From Clostridia bacterium (GTDB taxonomy: Bacteria; Bacillota_A; Clostridia; Oscillospirales; CAG-272), in NCBI GenBank assembly GCA_017542695.1, contig JAFXWT010000300.1:1-11064 (forward strand): 11,064 nucleotides of DNA, in the 5' to 3' direction. The notes under the pieces were generated by a model. The model was given only the letters and a program-made list of their open reading frames with translations, searched no databases and was not told the DNA's origin. Made by a program: the position numbers and the translations under genes. Position 1 is the first letter of the stretch. Every line of letters starts with the position of its first letter. Of this stretch, positions 6,116 through 11,064 are shown one piece after another.

Positions 6116-6133
6116 CGAATTGTTATCCGTCAG

Positions 6134-6261
6134 GCGACTACTTCGAAAGTTATTGTGAAAATATATAAAATATTACAGAAAATTACTTAATATCATTCAT
6201 AGTCAAAACGAAAAAATCAATATTTTTTATAAAAAACTTTTATTCATTATATCATATCATC
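6134..6261. other. AT-rich spacer, nothing recognised
   Basis: This very AT-rich stretch between the gene fragment and the tRNA-Val promoter shows no gene, no clear terminator and no repeat. Together with the preceding repeat and hairpin it makes up the gene-poor interval from 5708 to 6301. Confidence 0.6.
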
Positions 6262-6290
6262 TTGACAAACGATACGTTTTGTGATATCCT
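6262..6290 (+). promoter_or_regulatory. Promoter of tRNA-Val
   Basis: A perfect -35 TTGACA (6262-6267) and a -10 TATCCT (6285-6290) are 17 bp apart, with TGA extending the -10. The tRNA begins 12 bp after the -10, so the primary transcript starts just a few bases before the mature 5' end. Confidence 0.82.
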
Positions 6291-6301
6291 TTATTTCACT
6301 T

Positions 6302-6378
6302 GGAGACGTAGCTCAGCCGGTCAGAGCGCACGGTTCACATCCGTGAGGTCATGGGTTCGAGCCCCTTCGCCTCCACCA
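6302..6378 (+). tRNA. tRNA-Val (anticodon CAC), with two stem mismatches
   Basis: A 77-nt cloverleaf is seen: acceptor GGAGACG (6302-6308) with CGCCTCC (6368-6374), D stem GCTC/GAGC, anticodon stem CACGG/CCGTG with loop TTCACAT, T loop TTCGAGC, discriminator A and encoded CCA (6376-6378). Anticodon 6336-6338 is CAC, reading the valine codon GUG. Two pairs are broken: A6306 faces C6370 (position 5-68) in the acceptor stem, and T6352 faces T6366 (50-64) in the T stem. The good promoter and terminator argue that it is still expressed, but it may be less stable or decaying. Confidence 0.88.
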
Positions 6379-6379
6379 T

Positions 6380-6407
6380 GAAAAAGCACGCTTTCGCGTG
6401 CTTTTTC
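6380..6407 (+). terminator. Rho-independent terminator of tRNA-Val
   Basis: A perfect 12-bp stem, GAAAAAGCACGC (6380-6391) with GCGTGCTTTTTC (6396-6407), closes on a TTTC loop and ends in five T residues. It begins 2 nt after the tRNA CCA. The palindromic repeat copy 2 starts on its last base. Confidence 0.88.
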
Positions 6408-6449
6408 AGTTATATTCGTTCATTTGGAACGAGTTTTATTCGAATATTA
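6407..6449. repeat. Palindromic intergenic repeat, shorter copy 2
   Basis: It begins CAGTTATATTCG, identical to the first 12 bases of copy 1 at 5912, then a CGTTC/GAACG hairpin (6417-6431), then CGAGTT and TATTCGAATA (6437-6446). The shared CAGTTATATTCG ... CGAGTT layout with differing hairpin arms marks the same family. Like copy 1 it abuts a hairpin, here the tRNA-Val terminator. Confidence 0.5.
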
Positions 6450-6506
6450 CCGTCTGCGATGGCCGTCATATTGTCCATATGGGAGCAAAGATGGAAAACA
6501 TCATTG

Positions 6507-6542
6507 AAAAACCAACATTTTTTTGAAGAAAATGTCGTTTTT
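6507..6542. other. Terminator-like hairpin before the URO-D gene
   Basis: AAAAAC (6507-6512) pairs with GTTTTT (6537-6542), and ACATTTT (6515-6521) pairs with AAAATGT (6529-6535), with a small internal loop and a 7-nt TTTGAAG loop. The 3' arm ends in five T residues. The stem is AT-rich and weak. Nothing upstream obviously needs it because tRNA-Val has its own terminator. The rest of 6450-6590 shows no gene. Confidence 0.35.
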
Positions 6543-6590
6543 CAAAAAATGTATTTTGATCGTCAGGCAAATAAAAAACGCCGTCCCATC

Positions 6591-6618
6591 TTGACACGAC
6601 GGCAAAAAAGCATATAAT
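6591..6618 (+). promoter_or_regulatory. Consensus promoter of the URO-D-family gene
   Basis: A perfect TTGACA (6591-6596) and a perfect TATAAT (6613-6618) are 16 bp apart. The transcript would start near 6625, leaving a leader of about 48 nt. The ribosome binding site before the ATG is weak (GAAAGG), in contrast to the strong promoter. Confidence 0.85.
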
Positions 6619-6672
6619 CTATATTTGAGCGAACACGCGCTGACATAGCGGCGCAAAACGAAAGGCACACAA

Positions 6673-7743
6673 ATGGAATACATCCCTTACGACTATAAAA
6701 AAGCCGAAAATATCGCAAAAAGGACCGCGGCGTTTTATGACGCGCCGGTCGGCAAAGCGCTGATACAGATACGCTCATGCAACTCGCTGAACATCCCGAA
6801 AATGCCGCCGCTGAACAGCTTTTCCTTCCCTGCCGATATGGAAAAATATCTCGATATGCGCGCGGAAAAAGAGTACATATTCTTGCGTTTTCACGAGAGC
6901 ATCGACGACGATTTCATTCCGTCGGTGTCGCCGTGGTACGGCATTGCCGAGCATACGGCGTTCCTCGGCGGAAAGGTGGACTTTACTCCTGACACAACTT
7001 TCCAGCACAAGATATGCGACGACATCGAAGACTGCAAAAACCTGACGCTCGATAAGGACAATATGTGGGTCCATCTCGTTGCGGGCGGGATAAAATACCT
7101 GCGCGAAAAATGGGGCGAGTACATTCCTGTCAGAATGCGCGGCGCCGATGGTCCGTCAGACATTGCAAACGCGGTGCGCGGCGAGGACATTTTCTACGAC
7201 ATATACGACGATCCAGACGCTCTCGGAAAGCTGCTCGATTTCTGCGCCGAGGCCGTTAATTTTACACTCGATCTGCAGCGCGCGGAGGCGACGGAGATCG
7301 CGGGCGGACGGCTGACGGGATTTGGAATGTGGATGCCCGGAAAATGCATGGGACAGCTCTCAGACGACTTTTCTACAATGGTCTCGCCCGACACGTATGA
7401 GGAATTATTCCTTCCCTATCTCGAAAAATGCGTCGCGGGATGCGACATGGCTATGCTGCACACGCACTCGCTAGGGCAGAAGATACTTCCCCTCTTCGCA
7501 AAAGTCGAAAAGATACGCCTTATCGAACTTTCGAGCGACCCGAACTCCGACAGAGCCGTCGAAGTGTTCAGAAAATATCACGACGTTCTCGAAAATAAAA
7601 ACGTAATCGTCGCGCCGACGTATGACGAGCTTTGCAATATGGAGGACTTGCTCAAATCGTCCAAAACGATTATCTGGTACTACGCCAAAGACGAGGACGA
7701 CGCGCGCCACGCGCTCGACGCCGTTGAAAAATACCGATTTTAA
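6673..7743 (+). CDS. Uroporphyrinogen decarboxylase (URO-D) family protein, probable corrinoid-linked methyltransferase
   Basis: The 356-residue cytoplasmic protein has a URO-D-like TIM barrel. Recognisable stretches are SPWYGIAEHTAFLGG (86-100), QLSDDFSTMVSPDTYEEL (228-245), the typical URO-D segment before the C-terminal part, and MLHTHSLGQ (261-269). The family includes true haem-pathway HemE and many methyltransferases acting on corrinoid proteins (MtaA/MtbA type). HemE is unlikely because no haem gene is near, while a corrinoid activase and a homocysteine methyltransferase lie 0.7-3 kb downstream on the other strand. MtaA-type enzymes bind zinc with an H-x-C pair plus a later Cys; here the site reads H263-T-H265, with C321 as a possible third ligand. 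Substrate unknown. Confidence 0.8.
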   Translation: MEYIPYDYKKAENIAKRTAAFYDAPVGKALIQIRSCNSLNIPKMPPLNSFSFPADMEKYLDMRAEKEYIFLRFHESIDDDFIPSVSPWYGIAEHTAFLGGKVDFTPDTTFQHKICDDIEDCKNLTLDKDNMWVHLVAGGIKYLREKWGEYIPVRMRGADGPSDIANAVRGEDIFYDIYDDPDALGKLLDFCAEAVNFTLDLQRAEATEIAGGRLTGFGMWMPGKCMGQLSDDFSTMVSPDTYEELFLPYLEKCVAGCDMAMLHTHSLGQKILPLFAKVEKIRLIELSSDPNSDRAVEVFRKYHDVLENKNVIVAPTYDELCNMEDLLKSSKTIIWYYAKDEDDARHALDAVEKYRF

Positions 7744-7757
7744 TTTCAAAAAACATC

Positions 7758-7787
7758 TTTACAAAATACAAAAAAGCATGGTATAAT
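7758..7787 (+). promoter_or_regulatory. Promoter of the LURP-one-related gene
   Basis: TTTACA (7758-7763) and a perfect TATAAT (7782-7787) are 18 bp apart, with TGG extending the -10. It begins 15 bp after the URO-D stop, with no terminator between, so read-through from that gene is also possible. Confidence 0.78.
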
Positions 7788-7820
7788 TTAAGCGACAAAT
7801 AAAACAATGGAGGTCACAGC

Positions 7821-8357
7821 ATGGAACTTTTAATCAGAAACAAGTGGATATCGCTCGGCGGCTCGTCCGAGGTGAAGGACACGAACGGAAACGACGTTTT
7901 CGTTGTAAAAGGAAAAATCTTCTCTTTCACACGAAAGAAATTTCTCAACGATATTAACGGCAACACCAAGTACGTCATCCGCAACAAATTCTGGCGCCTT
8001 TTCACGTACAGGGCGTTCGTTCTTGATCCCCAGGAGAACGTAAAGGCCGAGCTCAGAAGAAAGATCTTTTCGCTTCACGACAGATATTTCGTAACATCTG
8101 ATCTCGGAAATATCGAAATCGTCGGAAATATTTTCCAATTCAATTACAGAATACTCCTCGACGGACGTGAGATCGGTCACGTTGCGAGAAAGGTATCTCT
8201 GCGTGACTCGTATGTTCTGACTGCCGAAGACGGCTTCGACACGGCGTTCCTCGTCGCCCTTGTCATCGCAATCGACAACATCACGGACAGAAAGAACGCA
8301 AACGACGCGGCGGTTGCCGGAGGAATCGGTTTCGGCGTTTCGCAATCCGGAGATTGA
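7821..8357 (+). CDS. LURP-one-related / YxjI-like protein (Tubby C-terminal-like fold)
   Basis: The 178-residue protein matches the LOR/YxjI pattern of repeated beta hairpins: LLIRNKWISLGGSSEVKDTNG, then VVKGKIFSFTRK, then AELRRKIFSLHDRYFVTSD and GNIFQFNYRILLDGREIGHVARK. The family shares the Tubby/phospholipid-scramblase-like beta-barrel fold; its bacterial role is not established. A C-terminal hydrophobic helix (FDTAFLVALVIAIDNI, about 139-154) closes the barrel in this family, so a membrane segment is not implied. The ATG at 7821 has GGAGGT upstream and an own promoter. It shares a bidirectional terminator with the convergent homocysteine methyltransferase. No functional link to the corrinoid genes is evident. 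Confidence 0.85.
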   Translation: MELLIRNKWISLGGSSEVKDTNGNDVFVVKGKIFSFTRKKFLNDINGNTKYVIRNKFWRLFTYRAFVLDPQENVKAELRRKIFSLHDRYFVTSDLGNIEIVGNIFQFNYRILLDGREIGHVARKVSLRDSYVLTAEDGFDTAFLVALVIAIDNITDRKNANDAAVAGGIGFGVSQSGD

Positions 8358-8376
8358 CAAAAACCGACACAGATAT

Positions 8377-8415
8377 AAAAAACACCCGACTTGCGATGCA
8401 AATCGAGTGTTTTTT
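8377..8415. terminator. Bidirectional terminator between convergent genes
   Basis: An 18-bp stem (8377-8394 with 8398-8415) with a 3-nt loop is flanked by six A at its 5' end and six T at its 3' end. On the plus strand it has two C-A mismatches; on the minus strand the same positions are G-U wobbles, so the minus-strand fold is more complete. It serves the LOR gene ending at 8357 and the homocysteine methyltransferase ending at 8421. Confidence 0.85.
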
Positions 8416-8420
8416 GATGT

Positions 8421-9266
8421 TTACAGCAATTTCTTGATTTCTTTGATATACGTTGCGTCGCTTCCGCAACAACCGCCGATGTACCTCACGTATTCAAGCG
8501 CGGGTTTAACGTCTATGGCAAATTGCAAAGCGCCGTAAGTCGCCGACGTCGTTCCGTCGGCGGCGAGTATCGGCTTTCCCGCGTTGGGCTTGAAAATTAT
8601 CGGAAGGTCTGTTTTCTCCGCAAATTCCTTGATTATAGGAAGCGCGAGATCGGGTCCGAGAGAGCAGTTGAGCCCTATCGCGTCAATGCCGAGGGGTACA
8701 AGCTCTTCAATCGTGTCCTCGACCGAATTGCCGAACATCGTCTTGCCCGCTTTTTCAAAAGTCATACAGCAGAATACAGGGAGTCCGTATGATTTTGCTA
8801 CTTCGGCGGCGATCTTCATCATCGAAAGATCCATGAATGTCTGGACCATTATCATATCGCATCCCGCCTTGACGCCCGCGTCGATCATTTCCTTATATAT
8901 TTCGCGGCATTCGTCCTCTTCAAGATCGCCGTACGGTTCAAGAATCTGTGACAGCGGACCGACCGACATGCACGCCTTGACTCCTGTGCCGTCGGTCACT
9001 TTTTTCGTTATTTTTACTCCTGCGGTAACGACGTCTTTGACTGAATAGTCCGATGAGTGCTTGACCGACGGACCGTTCGCGCCGAATGTGTTTGTCAGGA
9101 TTATTTCAGAGCCGGCTTCAAGATATTTCCTCGTCAGCTCTTCGACAAATTCCGGGTGCTCTATGTTGTATCGCCACACGGGGACTTTTTCGACTCCGTG
9201 CGCCTCTGCGATGCTCCATAATGTAGTACCGACCGCTCCGTCAAGCAATGTGATCTTTTTTGACAT
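8421..9266 (-). CDS. Homocysteine S-methyltransferase domain protein (zinc, single-domain)
   Basis: The 281-residue protein is one homocysteine S-methyltransferase barrel, the same fold as the N-terminal module of cobalamin-dependent methionine synthase. It begins ITLLDGAVGTTLW and has ILTNTFGANG (56-65). The zinc and homocysteine ligands are intact: C201 in GLNCSLGP and C266-C267 in GGCCG. It has no pterin, cobalamin or activation module, so it must take methyl groups from a separate donor: a methyl-corrinoid protein, S-methylmethionine or betaine. Its place directly after a corrinoid activase (25 bp gap) favours a corrinoid donor. The ribosome binding site is weak (AAAGTGAG), so translational coupling is possible. 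It is last in the operon. Confidence 0.9.
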   Translation of the reverse strand: MSKKITLLDGAVGTTLWSIAEAHGVEKVPVWRYNIEHPEFVEELTRKYLEAGSEIILTNTFGANGPSVKHSSDYSVKDVVTAGVKITKKVTDGTGVKACMSVGPLSQILEPYGDLEEDECREIYKEMIDAGVKAGCDMIMVQTFMDLSMMKIAAEVAKSYGLPVFCCMTFEKAGKTMFGNSVEDTIEELVPLGIDAIGLNCSLGPDLALPIIKEFAEKTDLPIIFKPNAGKPILAADGTTSATYGALQFAIDVKPALEYVRYIGGCCGSDATYIKEIKKLL

Positions 9267-9291
9267 GGTTTTATCTCACTTTCTTGTTATT

Positions 9292-10788
9292 TCAAAACAT
9301 CATTCCCGTCATGTAAGTTTCGACAAAAACGGGATTTATCGCAAGATCGACGACAGCGGCTTCTTTTGCGATCTCCGCCGCGCGAGCCATCTTGTTTTTA
9401 TCGAGTAACAGCATTGCGGCTCCGCCGAGCGCGGCGTTGCCGTCTATTATGACTTTATCGCAAAGCGCAGGCGGGATAAGGCCGATCTTCCCCGCGCTTT
9501 TGATATCGAGATAACTCCCGAAGCCGCCTGCGATGTGAAAGACGGCGACGTCGTCCTCGTCAAGCGCGGCTTCGTGAAGAAGAGTTACGATTCCCGCGCA
9601 TATGGCGCTTTTTGCGAGCTGCACCATTCTTATGTCGTGTTGAGTGAGGCAAACGGGGGCGCTGATCTCGACCGGATCGTCGTCGAGAAGTCCCGTTTCG
9701 TCAAGCGCTCCGCTTTCGATAAGGCACGCCACGGCGTCGATAAGTCCGCTTCCGCAGATCCCGCGCGGCATAATGTCTCCGATGACATGCGGCACGAGTT
9801 TGTCGCCGTCAAGCGCCACACGGTCGATCGCACCGCCCGATCCGTTCATTCCCATTGATATCCCGACGCCCTCAAACGCCGGCCCTGCCGCCGTAGAGCA
9901 GACAGACAACTTTCCGTCGTGCCAAAGTCCCATTTCGCCGTTTGTGCCGATGTCGGCGAGCAGTGCATTCTCCGTAGACATAAGATCCGTAGCGAGCAAA
10001 GCGCAAACGGTGTCGGCGCCGACAAACGCGGCGATACACGGCGGGAGATATATTTTCGTGTTGCCGGCAGTCGATTTGAGTCCGAGTTCTTCCGCTGTCA
10101 GCGTCTCGCCGAAAAGGCGTTTCGCTTCAAAAGGCGCGTGCGACAGCGGCTCGGGCGACGTATCGGTCAAAAAATGGAGCATCGCGGTGTTTCCCGTTAT
10201 CACGAGCCCGTCGATATCATCTGTCGACACGCCCGCACTCGCGGCGAGTTCATTCATAATTTCATCAATAGAATTGCAAACTGCGGTTGCCATTTTTTCA
10301 GATTCACCATTCATCGAAGCTTCGATGCGAGAAATGACATCGGCGCCCCAGACAGACTGGGGATTCAGCCGTCCGCACTCGGCAAGAAGCGTTCCGTCCA
10401 CGGCGAAAAGTTCTGCGGCAAGCGTCGTCGTTCCGACGTCGACAGCCACGCCGTATTTTTTGAAAAGCGGTGATGGCGCCGCGACTTCAGCGCGTGCGTC
10501 GGTAAGTATCTGACTATCGGTGACAGCGTCCGAAATAGTTGCGATCGTGCAATCGCCGCATATTTTTGTCTGACACGCGAGACGCACTCCACGAGCAAGC
10601 TCGGCGGGTGTGAGGCGCTCGCTTTCCGTCGCCGTGGTTGGCGACAGCGCGCCCTTTGCAAGTACGCGGCACTTGCCGCATTTGCCGTGTCCGCCGCACG
10701 GGAGCGGCATATCCATAATGTCGGAAACTCTTGTTCCGACAACGATTTTTTGCTTAATTCCGTCGATGGTGACGCTCGCGGATTTCAT
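9292..10788 (-). CDS. RACo-like corrinoid reductive-activation protein ([2Fe-2S] ferredoxin + ASKHA/DUF4445)
   Basis: This 498-residue protein reduces inactive Co(II) corrinoid proteins back to Co(I), using electrons from its iron-sulphur cluster and ATP. The ferredoxin part spans about residues 1-90, with C31-x5-C37-x2-C40 (CGGHGKCGKC) and C72 (LACQT), a [2Fe-2S] set. Two more cysteines, C77 and C80, follow. The actin-like domain starts with VAVDVGTTTLAAEL (114-127), a phosphate-binding motif, then NPQSVWGADVISRI and, later, LADIGTNGEM and HIAGGFG. It is shorter than the about 630-residue acetogen RACo but in the range of short family members. GGAGG precedes the ATG at 10788, 18 bp after the DUF2284 gene. 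A corrinoid partner is not in the window. Hand count at 9541-9600 gives 37 G+C of 60. Confidence 0.9.
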   Translation of the reverse strand: MKSASVTIDGIKQKIVVGTRVSDIMDMPLPCGGHGKCGKCRVLAKGALSPTTATESERLTPAELARGVRLACQTKICGDCTIATISDAVTDSQILTDARAEVAAPSPLFKKYGVAVDVGTTTLAAELFAVDGTLLAECGRLNPQSVWGADVISRIEASMNGESEKMATAVCNSIDEIMNELAASAGVSTDDIDGLVITGNTAMLHFLTDTSPEPLSHAPFEAKRLFGETLTAEELGLKSTAGNTKIYLPPCIAAFVGADTVCALLATDLMSTENALLADIGTNGEMGLWHDGKLSVCSTAAGPAFEGVGISMGMNGSGGAIDRVALDGDKLVPHVIGDIMPRGICGSGLIDAVACLIESGALDETGLLDDDPVEISAPVCLTQHDIRMVQLAKSAICAGIVTLLHEAALDEDDVAVFHIAGGFGSYLDIKSAGKIGLIPPALCDKVIIDGNAALGGAAMLLLDKNKMARAAEIAKEAAVVDLAINPVFVETYMTGMMF

Positions 10789-10806
10789 TTATATCATCCT
10801 CCGTGT

Positions 10807-11064
10807 CTAAACGCGGAAAAATACCGCGCCGAAATACGTGACGGTATTCTGCCCGTTTATGTACTTCATCCCCGCCGACGCGGCGAGCTTTGAAACATAG
10901 ACGCCGTATCCTTCGAGCGAAGCGACGGCGCGATCGGGATGGCGACACGGTAGATTGTCGCGCTTTGAGCACACTTTGCAAACGCCGCATCCGCCCGCGC
11001 CGAGATGGAGCATATCCTTATCCGTAAACGCTTTTTTCACCTTTTGAACGATGTTTGAAAAATC
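10807..11064 (-). CDS. DUF2284 predicted metal-binding protein, partial (N-terminus outside window)
   Basis: The last 85 residues of the protein are visible and the frame stays open through the window edge, so a GTG near 11040 is internal rather than a start. A cysteine cluster C-x2-C-x2-C-x7-C (CGVCKVCSKRDNLPC), then HPDRAVASLEGYGVYVSKLA and INGQNTVTYFGAV, match the C-terminal part of DUF2284, thought to bind a metal or Fe-S cluster. The stop at 10809-10807 is 18 bp before the RACo-like gene, so they form one operon. DUF2284 genes are often found with corrinoid methyltransferase genes in anaerobes (from memory). Its function is not established. Confidence 0.82.
   Translation of the reverse strand, partial: DFSNIVQKVKKAFTDKDMLHLGAGGCGVCKVCSKRDNLPCRHPDRAVASLEGYGVYVSKLAASAGMKYINGQNTVTYFGAVFFRV

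Noticed and set aside
3479..6300. Duplication of the tRNA-Arg 3' end as an attachment site
   Set aside because: I looked for GTTCGATTCC or TCGGGTAGGCCA further downstream and found no second copy, so no att pair is claimed.
6673..7743. Calling the URO-D-family gene hemE
   Set aside because: No haem genes are nearby and the corrinoid context fits a methyltransferase-like member better, so no symbol is given.
8421..9266. Calling the homocysteine methyltransferase metH or mmuM
   Set aside because: It lacks the other MetH modules, and the methyl donor cannot be told from sequence.
9644..10513. Plus-strand frame of 289 codons opposite the RACo-like gene
   Set aside because: It is serine- and proline-rich antisense of a high-G+C gene with clear domains on the other strand.
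1..11064. CRISPR arrays, insertion sequences and riboswitches
   Set aside because: No regularly spaced repeats, transposase genes or recognisable riboswitch cores were seen on either strand.

Overview
The window looks like chromosomal DNA of an anaerobic Clostridia-type Firmicute, perhaps an uncultured Oscillospiraceae-like gut bacterium. The reasons are strong AGGAGG-type ribosome binding sites, sigma-A-like promoters, a canonical S10 ribosomal operon and corrinoid/one-carbon genes typical of anaerobes. This placement is inference; no 16S rRNA gene is present.

Layout. (1) Positions 1-3319, minus strand: the start of the S10 operon, in the order rpsJ, rplC, rplD, rplW, rplB, rpsS, with rpsS cut by the window edge. 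It has a recognisable promoter (3291-3319) and a hairpin-rich leader of about 265 nt. (2) Positions 3454-3600, plus strand: a tRNA-Arg(CCG) gene with an extended -10 promoter and a strong terminator. (3) About 3601-5870: an AT-rich island holding a compact Type II restriction-modification (R-M) system. A controller-type HTH gene and a PD-(D/E)XK endonuclease lie on the plus strand. A second HTH gene and an amino-methyltransferase (DPPY) lie on the minus strand. The two operons converge and their stop codons overlap by 4 bp. Degenerate copies of one short motif lie near both island ends, but no integrase is visible. (4) Positions 5874-6133: an orphan perfect hairpin, a nested palindromic repeat and a probable gene fragment. 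(5) Positions 6262-6449: a tRNA-Val(CAC) gene with promoter and terminator but two stem mismatches, followed by a second, shorter copy of the palindromic repeat. (6) Positions 6591-8415, plus strand: a URO-D-family protein and a LURP-one-related (YxjI-like) protein, each with its own promoter. (7) Positions 8421-11064, minus strand: an operon of DUF2284 (partial), a RACo-like [2Fe-2S]/ASKHA corrinoid-activation protein and a stand-alone homocysteine S-methyltransferase domain.

How the genes work together. The ribosomal genes are one housekeeping transcription unit. The R-M island is self-contained; each enzyme has its own small XRE regulator, and one regulator has a repeat-type operator over its own -35 box. 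The right-hand genes suggest a corrinoid-dependent methyl-transfer module: URO-D-type methyltransferase, corrinoid reactivator and homocysteine methylation. Its corrinoid-binding protein is not in the window.
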